Below are positions 8,694 through 16,988 of a stretch of 42,420 nt of DNA, piece by piece. Location of the stretch: contig DATEBA010000073.1 of NCBI GenBank assembly GCA_035288045.1, forward strand, positions 1 through 42,420. The letters run 5' to 3'. The notes under the pieces were generated by a model, which was not told the origin of the DNA, searched no databases, and saw nothing but the letters and a program-made list of their open reading frames with translations. Position 1 is the stretch's first letter. Every line of letters starts with the position of its first letter. The DNA comes from DATEBA01 sp035288045. GTDB lineage: Bacteria; Actinomycetota; UBA4738; HRBIN12. The position numbers and the translations under genes were made by a program.

Positions 8694-9065
8694 ATGGCGG
8701 TAAGGGTGCTCATCGTTGACGACCAGGAGCCCTTCCGGGCGGCCGCCCGCATGGTCGTGGATGCGACGGAGGGGTTCGAGGTTGTGGCCGAGGCCGAGAC
8801 CGGCGAGGAGTCAATCGACAAGGCCGCCGAGCTGGGGCCCGACCTCGTCCTAATGGACGTGAACCTCCCCGGGATCGACGGGCTCGAGGCGACCCGCCGG
8901 ATCCTCGCCGCCGCGCGTCCGCCGGTCGTTCTGCTTGTGTCGACCTACGAGGCGGAGGAGTACGAGCCGCGCGCCGCCGAGTGCGGCGCGGCCGCCTACA
9001 TCCCCAAGTCGGTGTTCTCGCCGGACCGGCTCGAGTCGGCCTGGGCGGCCGCCGTGGCGGGCTGA
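8694..9065 (+). CDS. Stand-alone response regulator receiver domain
   Basis: A 123-residue single CheY-like receiver with no output domain. The acidic pocket is VDDQE (D9, D10), the phosphoacceptor is D55 in LVLMDVNLPG, the conserved Ser/Thr is in LLVSTYE and the lysine is in YIPKS. The ATG at 8694 is preferred over one 27 bp upstream because gtggagga (8681-8688) sits at the right distance and the fold starts at VRVLIVDD. Single receivers act by protein-protein contact or as phosphate sinks. Its obvious partners are the histidine kinases on the opposite strand; the last 70 bp overlap tail to tail with the first of these. A second protein of the same kind lies at 40509-40892. Confidence 0.9.
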   Translation: MAVRVLIVDDQEPFRAAARMVVDATEGFEVVAEAETGEESIDKAAELGPDLVLMDVNLPGIDGLEATRRILAAARPPVVLLVSTYEAEEYEPRAAECGAAAYIPKSVFSPDRLESAWAAAVAG

Positions 9066-11098
9066 GCCGGCACCCGGCCGCTCACGGTGGTCCCCCGGCC
9101 CGGGGCCGAGCGCACCTCGAGCGTGCCCCCGAGGGCTTCGACACGGTCGGCCATGTTCTGCAGTCCGGTGCCGCGGGGGAGCTCCGTCGCGTCGAAGCCG
9201 ACCCCGTCGTCGGAGACTCCGAACGCGAGTTCCCGATCCGTCGCCGTCAGCCGAATCGACGCCTTTGAAGCACCCGCGTACTTCGCCACATTCTGAAGCG
9301 CCTCGAGGCAGCAGAAGTACACGGCCGCTTCGACCTCGGCGGAGAACCGGGGGATCCCGTTCGCGAGGACGGCAACCGTTACCGGCGTCTTCCGGGTCTG
9401 GGCTTCGAGGGCCGCAACGAGTCCTTTGTCGGCGAGCAGCGGTGGGTAGATGCCTCGCGCGAGGTCCCGGAGGTTCGCGAGCGCGTCGTTCGACTCGCTT
9501 TGGAGCTCGGAGAGGATCGTCTCGGCCTTGTCCGGGTCCCGCTTCACGAGGCCGTGGGCGAGACGCATCTTCACCGCCAGGGCAACGAGCTGCTGCTGCG
9601 CTCCGTCGTGGATGTCCCGCTCGAGCGCGCGCGCTCGCTCGTCCTGGGCGGTCACGATCCTCCGCCGCGACTCGCGGAGGTCCTCCACGAGCCGCACGTT
9701 CCGCAGCACGAGCCCGGCTTGTCCGGCGAGGTCCCGCACGAGCTTCTCTTTCTTGGCGTTCATCGGATCGTTCGGCGGCATCGACACCGCGATCGCTCCG
9801 AGCAGCTCGCCCTGGTGACGGACCGGGAAACCGATGGTCGCCTCCCCGAAGTCCGGAAGCGCCTCGCCCGCGAGTCGGAGCGAGGCGGCCGGGGGTGCGT
9901 CGTTAGGCCACACCTGGATGGCGCGGAGCTCGCGGTCGACCAGGAGCCATACCCGGGCGACCGTCGCGCCGGTCCCGGCGGCCACGAGCTGCGTCATGCG
10001 GGGAAGGACGTCGTCGAGCGAGTACGTGTCGCCGAGGCGGTCGGCGAACTCGGACAGGACCTCGTACGGGGTGGCGCGGTCGCCGTACACGACCCGGTCG
10101 GCGAACCGCCGCGCACGCCTCGCGACGAACGGGACCGAGAGGCCGATTACGAGGGCGAACGCGAAGATCGCCCAGCCGGGCGTCCTCCGCCCGAGCCCGA
10201 GGGACTGCGACAGGAATAGGAGGAGGAAGAGGAAGACCCCGACGATCGACAGCACGAGGATCCCCGCGGCGATCGTCTTGCGGACCCCGAGCTCGTACTC
10301 GTAGAGGCCGTGGCGGAGCAGCGCGACCGCGAGGGCGAGCGGGATCACGAAGACGATGGCCGTGAAGTTCACCAGGAACATGACGGTCCACCCCAGCCAG
10401 CCGAGGAAAACAGAGAACGGGAGCGACGCGACCATCGCCAGGAGGGTGAAGAGGAGGCCGCGGATCACGGGGCGGTCCGCCACGGGTCCGCGCCTCGTGC
10501 GGTAGGTGAGCGCCGCGAGCCCCGCGAGCACGGCGAGGGTGAAGAGCGCGACCGCCCCACCCCCCGCCCCGTCCCACCACGTAACGCTCCGGGTCCATCC
10601 CGGCCCGCGCAGCCCGAGCGCGTCGCCGCCGACCATCGCCGGCTTCGACAGGAAGGCGAACAGGAGGGTGAGCCCCGCGGCTGGAGCGAGCACCGCGGCC
10701 GGCCGCCACCGGATGGACGGGACCCGTCCGGTCGGGAACGAGAGGAACACGAGCGGGAACGCGGTCAGGATCACCGGGAGCGGCAGCAGGACGAAGAGCC
10801 AGGCGAGCGGTCGGGTGAGCGGTAGGGGTGAGGCGCCGTGCTCGATCCCGAAGTAGGTGTAGGAGCGCAGGAACAGGAAGAGGGCCGCCGAGGAGGCGGC
10901 CGCCGAGAGGAGCCAGCCAATGCGGTTGCGGGGAGCCCGCTCGGCGATCCGGGCGCCAAGCCACCCGTACGCGAGGATCGGGACGGCCGCGAGCGCCGGG
11001 GGGACGGCCTGGACGTGCGGCAGGGCGAGCAGCGTTGCGGCGAGGAGCAGGACCGCCTCGCCGACCAGGAGGCCGCGGGCGAGCGCCCGGGGGCTCAT
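8996..11098 (-). CDS. Membrane histidine kinase, NarL/DesK type (copy 1)
   Basis: A 700-residue sensor kinase. The first roughly 290 residues contain some eight hydrophobic segments and no obvious extracytoplasmic binding domain. A GAF-like region follows (about 345-450), then the dimerisation/phosphoacceptor helix with H497 in the HDGAQQQ motif of HisKA_3 kinases. The HATPase_c domain has an N box (EALQNVAKYA, N603), a G1 box DDGVGF and a G2 region GTGLQNM. Such kinases phosphorylate NarL-type regulators, which fits the LuxR regulator at 16273. Its start overlaps the stop of copy 2 (ATGA). The last 24 or so residues, rich in Ala, Ser and Gln, are encoded opposite the 3' end of the receiver gene at 8694 and look like an added tail. 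Confidence 0.9.
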   Translation of the reverse strand: MSPRALARGLLVGEAVLLLAATLLALPHVQAVPPALAAVPILAYGWLGARIAERAPRNRIGWLLSAAASSAALFLFLRSYTYFGIEHGASPLPLTRPLAWLFVLLPLPVILTAFPLVFLSFPTGRVPSIRWRPAAVLAPAAGLTLLFAFLSKPAMVGGDALGLRGPGWTRSVTWWDGAGGGAVALFTLAVLAGLAALTYRTRRGPVADRPVIRGLLFTLLAMVASLPFSVFLGWLGWTVMFLVNFTAIVFVIPLALAVALLRHGLYEYELGVRKTIAAGILVLSIVGVFLFLLLFLSQSLGLGRRTPGWAIFAFALVIGLSVPFVARRARRFADRVVYGDRATPYEVLSEFADRLGDTYSLDDVLPRMTQLVAAGTGATVARVWLLVDRELRAIQVWPNDAPPAASLRLAGEALPDFGEATIGFPVRHQGELLGAIAVSMPPNDPMNAKKEKLVRDLAGQAGLVLRNVRLVEDLRESRRRIVTAQDERARALERDIHDGAQQQLVALAVKMRLAHGLVKRDPDKAETILSELQSESNDALANLRDLARGIYPPLLADKGLVAALEAQTRKTPVTVAVLANGIPRFSAEVEAAVYFCCLEALQNVAKYAGASKASIRLTATDRELAFGVSDDGVGFDATELPRGTGLQNMADRVEALGGTLEVRSAPGRGTTVSGRVPAQPATAAAQADSSRSGENTDLGM
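9198..9310. repeat. 113-bp segment shared with 11246-11358
   Basis: Compared with 11246-11358, this segment is identical at 112 of 113 positions by eye; the only difference is ccgAatcg here against ccgGatcg there. It encodes the N-box to D-box part of the kinase ATPase domain. The sequences on both sides diverge clearly between the two genes. Confidence 0.9.
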
Positions 11099-13167
11099 CG
11101 CTCATCGCCCCCCACGCGCACGCGACCGGTCACCGATGTGCCGCGTCCGGGCTCGCTCTCGATCGTGAGTGTCCCGCCGATCGCCTCGAGGCGGTCGGCC
11201 ATCCCCTGAAGCCCGGTGCCGTAGCGGGTCGCCGACGGGTCGAACCCGACCCCGTCGTCGGAGACTCCGAACGCGAGTTCCCGATCCGTCGCCGTCAGCC
11301 GGATCGACGCCTTTGAAGCACCCGCGTACTTCGCCACATTCTGAAGCGCCTCGAGGCATGAGAAGTAGATCGCGGACTCGATCTCCTGGGCGTAACGGGC
11401 GACGCCGTCGGCCTCCACCTTAGTCGGGACGGGCGCCTTCCGCGCCTGCGCTTCGAGCGCCGCCGCGAGTCCCTGGTCGGCCAGCAACGGCGGGTAGATC
11501 CCACGAGCCAGGTCACGGAGGTTCTCCAGCGCGTCGTCCGCCGCGGCCCGGAGCTGTACCGTCTGCTGCTGCGCCTTTGGGGGATCCTTCGCGATCGCGC
11601 TTTCCAGCAGGCGGAGCTGCACCGCGAGCGCAACGAGCTGCTGTTGCGCTCCGTCGTGCAGGTTGCGCTCGATCTTGCGCCGCTCCTCGTCCTGCGCCGC
11701 GACGAGGCGCTGACGCGAGGCGCGGAGGTCCTCGATCAGCCGAACGTTGCGCAGCACGGCTCCGGCCTGGGACGCAAGGTCGTCGATCAATCCGGCGCGC
11801 GCCCGATCGACGGGGTCGCTGGCGGGCATCACCACGGTGAGTGCGCCCAGCAGATCCCCTTGGTGACGCACCGCCGAGGTGTGGTCCCCAGGGAGCGGCG
11901 GAAGCTCGGAGCCGGTCCCCCGGACGAGGTCGTCGTCGATCGGTTCGCCGGCGGTCGCAGCGGGGCGGAACGCTCCGCCGAGCGAGAGCCAGACGGTCGC
12001 GCTCCGTGCCCGGGTGGTCTCGCGAAGGATCGTGGCCATCCTGATCAAGACGTCCTCGTTCGCGTAGGTGTCCCCGACCCGGCGCGCGAACGTCGCCATC
12101 GCCTCGTACGGAGAGGTTCGGCCACCGTAGACCAGCCGGTCGGCGATACGGTTCGCCAATCGGTAGAAGGGGAGCACGAGGAGTCCCATCGCTGCCCCGA
12201 ACACCACCAAGAGCGGCGGTAGGTCGTACAGGGACGGAACGAGGCTGCCGCCGAGCACTAGGGCGCCGAGCCCGCCGACGGCCAGCAGCAGCACGACCAG
12301 GACACCGAAGACCACCGTTCGCTTGACGACGATGTCGAGGTCGTAGAGGCGGTAGCGGAGGATCGCCACGCCACAGGCCGCCGGGATCCCGAAGAACAGC
12401 CCGATGGCCACGACAAAGAAGCCGATGCTACCTAGGACGCTTTCGTCATCCTCGGGGATCACCCCCGAGAACTCGAGCAGCAGGAACAGCAGCAGGAAGA
12501 CGCCGAGGAACGCCGCGAGGTACGCCAACCACCGGATCTGCTGCCGCGCTTCGGCGTCCGCGCGGCGGAAGCGCTGGACGAGCGAGACGACGCTCACGAG
12601 GGCGCCGATGAACAAGGTGAGGCCGGCGACCGTCGTGACGGCCTGGACGGCGCGGAGCCACGACAGCGGGAACGCGATCGGATTCGTCACGTTGAGGTGG
12701 GTGTCGACGAACCCCGACTCGATCCGGCCCGGCGTGAGCACGAAACCCGTGACCGCGACGCCGTACGCCGCCAGCATCACGCGCAGGAGCCAACGCCATC
12801 GGGGGGTCGGGACGTGCCCCGTCGGGAACAGGAGGAACAGGAAGGCGAGAGGGCCGACCATCGCGATGAACCCAACGGTTGACACCCAAGCGCCCAGCTC
12901 CACCCCGGCAAGGCGGCGCTGGGACGCGAGCGTGGTGTAGGCACCGGCAGCCGTGCTGAGCGCCGCGGCGCCGCCCACCGCGGACAGGAGGAGTCCGACG
13001 CGATTGCCGGGCTGCCTCGAGGTGATCAGCGCGCCGACCGTCGCGAAAGCGGCGGTAGCCCCGAGGGCGAACAGGTGCTCGAGAGTGTCGCTGGGGCCCT
13101 CGGAGGCTTCGCCGATGAACGGCCGAGTGATCGCGAGGGCCATCGTGAATCCCCACGCGGCCCACAC
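11095..13167 (-). CDS. Membrane histidine kinase, NarL/DesK type (copy 2)
   Basis: A 690-residue paralogue of the neighbouring kinase with the same order: about eight membrane helices, a GAF-like middle region (roughly 340-460), HisKA_3 with H504 in NLHDGAQQQ, and a complete HATPase_c domain (EALQNVAKYA, DDGVGFDPSA, GTGLQGMADRLEAIGG). Outside one 113-bp patch it differs clearly from copy 1, so the duplication is not recent. The GTG at 13167 gives the full membrane domain but has no clear Shine-Dalgarno, and an ATG nine codons further in is possible. It starts 14 bp after the end of the decayed copy 3 and overlaps copy 1 by four bases, so the three were one operon read right to left. Confidence 0.9.
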   Translation of the reverse strand: MWAAWGFTMALAITRPFIGEASEGPSDTLEHLFALGATAAFATVGALITSRQPGNRVGLLLSAVGGAAALSTAAGAYTTLASQRRLAGVELGAWVSTVGFIAMVGPLAFLFLLFPTGHVPTPRWRWLLRVMLAAYGVAVTGFVLTPGRIESGFVDTHLNVTNPIAFPLSWLRAVQAVTTVAGLTLFIGALVSVVSLVQRFRRADAEARQQIRWLAYLAAFLGVFLLLFLLLEFSGVIPEDDESVLGSIGFFVVAIGLFFGIPAACGVAILRYRLYDLDIVVKRTVVFGVLVVLLLAVGGLGALVLGGSLVPSLYDLPPLLVVFGAAMGLLVLPFYRLANRIADRLVYGGRTSPYEAMATFARRVGDTYANEDVLIRMATILRETTRARSATVWLSLGGAFRPAATAGEPIDDDLVRGTGSELPPLPGDHTSAVRHQGDLLGALTVVMPASDPVDRARAGLIDDLASQAGAVLRNVRLIEDLRASRQRLVAAQDEERRKIERNLHDGAQQQLVALAVQLRLLESAIAKDPPKAQQQTVQLRAAADDALENLRDLARGIYPPLLADQGLAAALEAQARKAPVPTKVEADGVARYAQEIESAIYFSCLEALQNVAKYAGASKASIRLTATDRELAFGVSDDGVGFDPSATRYGTGLQGMADRLEAIGGTLTIESEPGRGTSVTGRVRVGGDER
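11246..11358. repeat. 113-bp segment shared with 9198-9310
   Basis: Partner of the 9198-9310 repeat, inside kinase copy 2, same orientation. Its right end contains one of the two CGCCTCGAGGC direct repeats (11347-11357); the other is at 11182-11192, 165 bp away. Only one copy of this 11-mer is present at the matching place of kinase copy 3 (13269-13279). Confidence 0.9.
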
Positions 13168-13181
13168 CCAGCGCCGAGGGG

Positions 13182-15061
13182 TCAGGTCGTCATCTCCTTC
13201 GTGAGGACGGTGCCCGTGACCGTCGTCCCGCGCTCGGGCCTGCTCACGACGGTCAGCTCGCCTCCGAGCGCCTCGAGGCAGCAGAAGTACACCGCCGCCT
13301 CGGTCTCCTGCGGGTACCGGCCGATACCATCGTGCTCCAAGACGACGGGGAGCGGCGACTTCCTCGCCTGGGCCTCGAGCGCCACGGCCAGCCCCCGATC
13401 GGCGAGGAGCGGAGGGTAGATCCCTCGGGCCAGGGCGCGGAGGGTCTCGAGCGCGTCCTTCGTCTCGCGGGACACCTCGTCCAGCACGTCGCGAGCGCGC
13501 GCGGGATCCTTCTCTGCCAGCCCCTGGTCGAGGCGCACCTTCACGGCGAGCGCTACCAGCTGCTGCTGCGCGCCGTCGTGGAGGTTCCGCTCGATCCTCC
13601 GCCGCTCCTCGTCCTGGGCGGCGACCAAGCGCTGCCGTGAGGCCCGGAGATCCTCGATCAGTCTGACGTTCTCGAGCACCGGGCCGGCCTGCGCCGCGAA
13701 GTCTCCGATGAGTCGCTCCTCGGTCGTAGTCACGTCCTCACCGGGCTTCTTCGTGATGGTGAGAGCGCCCAGCAGCTCCTCCCGATGGCGGACGGGTACC
13801 GCGGTCGGGCCCGTCGATCGCCGGATCGTCCCGCTCCCCGATGGGGACGGAGGGTAGGGGCGGCCGGTCGGCAGGCCAGGTCGCTTCGACGCGAAGCTTG
13901 CGGCCGAAACCGGAGCCAAACGTCGGCCCGGGCCGCGCCGGTGCCCTCCGCAAGGATCCGCGCCATCCGCGGGACTAGCTCCTCGGTGGCTAACGTTCCG
14001 CCCATACGCTCGGCGAACTCGGAGAGCACTTCGTACGGCGAGGCGCGCTTCCCGTAGACGACCCGGTTGGCGAACCGGCGCGCCACCCGCGAGACTGGAT
14101 GGAACGCGAGGCCAAAGACGGCGGCAGCGATCACCGCCGCCGTCGGGCTCCGGCCGATCAGACCTCCGAGCGCGGTTCCGACCACCACGTAGACCCCGAT
14201 GAGGAACGCTGCCAGCGACCCGTACAACACCGTCTTCCGGATAACGATGTCGATGTCGAAGAGCCGTTGCTTCAGGATCGCGATTCCGGCGGCGATCGGC
14301 AGCGCAGTGAGGCCGATCCCGAAGAGAACGATCGCGATGCTCTCGTCGATCAATCCGTACAGCACCGTTTGCGCGAACCAGCCGGCGGCCAACACAGCGG
14401 CGGCGTAAGTCAGCCACTTGAGCTGGGTGCGCTCGTGGCCGCGCGCCCTGCGGAACCGAGCGACCAGCGCCGCTGCGGAGGCGACCAGACCGATCGCGAT
14501 CAGGAACCAGCCGATCCCCCCCTCGCGAAACGGCGTCGACCGGACCGCCTCGACCCCGAGCGGGTTTTCGATGTGCGGGTGGTCGACCAGCGGGCCGGGT
14601 GTGAACGCCGTCGCGATCACCAGCGACGCAATCGCCGCGGTGTTGATCCACCAGACGATGCGCCAGCGACTCGACGGCAGTCGGCCATCGGGGAACAGCA
14701 GGAGAACCAACCCGAGGCTGCCGAGGCCGAAGACCCACGCCCAGTTCGACACCCACGCGACCCACTGGACGCCGGGGGGGCCCGGCCGTACGTCCGCGTA
14801 TGTACCGCCCGCGAGTGTCACGACCGTGGCCGATCCGGTGAGCAGGAGAAGGCGCCCGATCCGGTTCTCGGGTTGCTTGGATACGATGAGCGCGCCCACG
14901 ACCGGGAAGGCGAGCATCGGGATCCCCAGAACGAAGAGATCGATCCCGAAGCTGAACCCGGAGACGGCGGTCAGGCCGATGACGACGGCGCCTATCGCCG
15001 CGGCCAACGTGACGGCGACGACGCCCCACGCCACGATCCGGGCCCTCCCCCTCGGGTCCAT
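13182..15061 (-). pseudogene. Decayed histidine kinase (copy 3): two frameshifts and an internal deletion
   Basis: Homology to copies 1 and 2 runs through three reading frames. The membrane domain and start of the GAF region are open from ATG 15061 to about 13908 (...ADVWLRF). The next part (GRKLRVEATWPADRPPLP) is in a second frame to about 13800. The rest (VPVRHREELLGALTI, then HDGAQQQ) is in a third frame to the stop at 13182. Each shift is equivalent to one extra base; the first could be a T run at 13907-13909. In addition the ATPase domain jumps from FCCLEAL straight to GGELTVVS, missing 55 residues that hold the N-box asparagine, the G1 box and the G2 box. It could not bind ATP even with the frame restored. 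Misassembly among near-identical paralogues is the alternative. Confidence 0.8.
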
Positions 15062-15264
15062 GACCAGATTCTGGCCGTTCCGGGGGGGGGCCGCGGAAGG
15101 GTGTGCCCCGAACCAACGGCCTAGACATCACCACCTGCGCATGTGTGCTGCCACCCCTGCAGGCACTGGGGTGGGCGCTGGGGCAACCGTAGTGGGGCCA
15201 GGCTAGGGGGACGCGGACGCCAGGGTTAGCGTCGATGCTGGCATGCGGAGTAAGGGGGAATGAG

Positions 15265-15675
15265 ATGTTGCAGAAGCTGCTGGTGGGAACGGACACGTCG
15301 GCCGCGGCGGACCTCGCCGTCGAGGCGGCGGCGGACCTCGCGCGGGCACACGACGCCGAGCTCGTCGTGCTCTACGTGAAGCCGCCGCTCGACGCTCGGG
15401 AGATCTTCGATCCGGCCAAGCTCCCCGATCCGGACGGCTACCTCGGCCGGATGCGGGAGCGGTTCCCCGAGGTCAAGGTCCGGACGAGGAGCGAGGCCGG
15501 CGACGCCGCCGAGATGATCTGCGACGTCGCCGAGGAGGAGGAAGCCGACGCGATCGTGGTCGGCAATCGAGGCACGCATGGCAAGCGTCGCTGGTTCCTC
15601 GGGAGCGTGCCCAACGCGGTGGTCCAGCACGCGCCGTGCTCCGTCTTCATCGTCGACACGAGGAGCGCGCAATGA
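15265..15675 (+). CDS. Universal stress protein, UspA family
   Basis: A 136-residue single Usp domain. It begins with the first strand (KLLVGTDTS) and ends with the nucleotide-binding signature G-2x-G-9x-G-S (GNRGTHGKRRWFLGSV), so it is probably an ATP-binding UspA. The ATG at 15265 has a good Shine-Dalgarno (agggggaa, 15253-15260). It overlaps the following membrane-protein gene by four bases (ATGA), so the two form an operon. The operon is divergent from the kinase operon, with a 203-bp gap that includes a run of nine G at 15082-15090. In actinobacteria UspA genes are often controlled by NarL-type two-component systems, which this island contains, but no binding site is claimed. The Usp half of the fusion protein at 19265-21349 is a relative. 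Confidence 0.92.
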   Translation: MLQKLLVGTDTSAAADLAVEAAADLARAHDAELVVLYVKPPLDAREIFDPAKLPDPDGYLGRMRERFPEVKVRTRSEAGDAAEMICDVAEEEEADAIVVGNRGTHGKRRWFLGSVPNAVVQHAPCSVFIVDTRSAQ

Positions 15676-16268
15676 CCGCCGTCGAGATGAAGGACGCGAT
15701 CGCGCGGACGCGGCGTGGGGTCGCCGCCGGCGTGCGGGCGTTCTACGCGCGGCCGATGGGCTGGTTCGCGCTCCTCGTCACCTCGGCGTCGCTCGCCTAC
15801 GCCGGCGGCGGCGCCATGTTCTGGTTCCACGCGATCTACCGGGGCGAGAACGGCCCACCGATCTCCGACGTCTGGCACTGGCTCTTCGACTCCACGCTGG
15901 GGTTCGTGGGGCTCACGCCGGCGCTGTTCCTGATCCTGCCGGGAGCTCTCTGGGCGGTCGATCGTGTGCGGTTCGCTCGTGCGAAGACGGCGATCTACGT
16001 TGCGGTCGTCGGCGTGGGGTTCGGCGTCGTTACGGGGCCGGGGCCGTTCCTCCACGACACGCTCGTCGGGCGGAACGCGTTCCTCGGGCGGCTCGCCGTG
16101 GACATCCTCGGGCGCGACCCGGCGGTCGCGGCTCGGGCCGTAGAGGAGCACTCGACGCTCTCGGAGATGGCGCTTCAGGTGGTCGTCGGGACGCCGGTGT
16201 ACGTTGCGACGGCGCTCCTTGCGCTGGCCTTCGTCCGGATGATCGCCCGCAGGGGCGCGCGTGGGTGA
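15672..16268 (+). CDS. Membrane protein of unknown function, coupled to UspA
   Basis: A 198-residue protein with about four hydrophobic segments (near residues 30-50, 75-100, 112-135 and 170-190) and a polar N-terminus. I do not recognise a family. The first loop contains a WFHAIYRGENGPP segment and an aromatic stretch that could face outside. The start codon ATG lies in the ATGA overlap with the UspA gene, so co-translation is likely and the pair may act together. It ends four bases before the stop of the response regulator on the other strand. Function is unknown. Confidence 0.75.
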   Translation: MTAVEMKDAIARTRRGVAAGVRAFYARPMGWFALLVTSASLAYAGGGAMFWFHAIYRGENGPPISDVWHWLFDSTLGFVGLTPALFLILPGALWAVDRVRFARAKTAIYVAVVGVGFGVVTGPGPFLHDTLVGRNAFLGRLAVDILGRDPAVAARAVEEHSTLSEMALQVVVGTPVYVATALLALAFVRMIARRGARG

Positions 16269-16272
16269 TCGC

Positions 16273-16944
16273 TCAAGCCGGCTGGCCTTCCTCGCGGAGG
16301 AAGGCCAGCACGGCCATCACCCGCCTGTGGACGTCGGGCTCCTCGGAGAGCCCGAGCTTGTGGAACAGGGAGTTGATGTGCTTCTCGACCGCCCGCTCGG
16401 TGAGGAACAGCGCTTTGGCGATCGCCGCGTTGTTCTTTCCCTCTGCCATGTGCTGGAGGACCTCCCGCTCGCGGTCTGTGAGCTGCGCGAGCGGGGAGTG
16501 CTCGAGCTTGTCCTTGCGAGCGACGAGCGCCTCGACGACTCGCGGGTCGAGCACCGAGCCCCCCTTCGCGACCTCCGAGAGGGCGCGCACGAGCTCCTCG
16601 ACATCGGCGACTCGCTCCTTCAGCAGGTATCCGAGCCCGGCGGCTCCCTCTCTAAGAAGCTCGTAGGCGTACTCCTCCTCCGCGTACTGGGAAAGCACCA
16701 CGACCCCGACGTCGGGATGCTCGGCGCGGATCCGCTTCGCGGCGTCGATGCCCTCGGTGGTGCTGGTCGGAGGCATGCGGATGTCGGTGAGGACGGCCTC
16801 GGGCACGTGCTCGGCCACCGCCGCGAGCAGCCCCTCGAGATCCCCCACTGTGGCTACCACCTCCACCTCGTCGCTCTGGGCGAGCAGCGCCGCTGTTCCC
16901 TCCCGGACGAGGTAGTTATCCTCCGCGAAGACGACGCGGACCAT
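16273..16944 (-). CDS. NarL/FixJ-type response regulator with LuxR DNA-binding domain
   Basis: A 223-residue two-domain regulator. The receiver has the acidic pair in FAEDN, phosphoacceptor D54 in VLTDIRMPP, and the YLLKERV lysine. The C-terminal LuxR helix-turn-helix is intact: LTDREREVLQHMAEGKNNAAIAKAL... and AVEKHINSLFHKLGL. It is the natural partner of the HisKA_3 kinases encoded at 8996-13167. The ATG at 16944 is preferred over one at 16971 because the receiver starts there. A TACCAT -10 element lies six bases upstream on this strand, suggesting a leaderless transcript. The gene is divergent from the related regulator-cyclase fusion, with only 44 bp between the two starts. Confidence 0.93.
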   Translation of the reverse strand: MVRVVFAEDNYLVREGTAALLAQSDEVEVVATVGDLEGLLAAVAEHVPEAVLTDIRMPPTSTTEGIDAAKRIRAEHPDVGVVVLSQYAEEEYAYELLREGAAGLGYLLKERVADVEELVRALSEVAKGGSVLDPRVVEALVARKDKLEHSPLAQLTDREREVLQHMAEGKNNAAIAKALFLTERAVEKHINSLFHKLGLSEEPDVHRRVMAVLAFLREEGQPA

Positions 16945-16988
16945 GCGCGGATGGTACACGCGTCGGCTCAAGGGGCGAGGAGGGTCGC
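16945..16988. promoter_or_regulatory. Compact divergent promoter region
   Basis: These 44 bp separate two divergent regulator genes. On the minus strand TACCAT (plus 16951-16956) is followed by six bases and then the ATG at 16944, as expected for leaderless transcription. On the plus strand a gcgaggaggg Shine-Dalgarno (about 16975-16984) serves the GTG at 16989, whose promoter must lie inside the minus-strand gene. No clear -35 is seen. Confidence 0.4.

Noticed and set aside
13182..15296. A continuous 704-codon minus-strand frame across kinase copy 3.
   Set aside because: Only its last third is kinase sequence. The upstream part is Arg/Pro-rich out-of-frame translation, while the real membrane domain lies in another frame.
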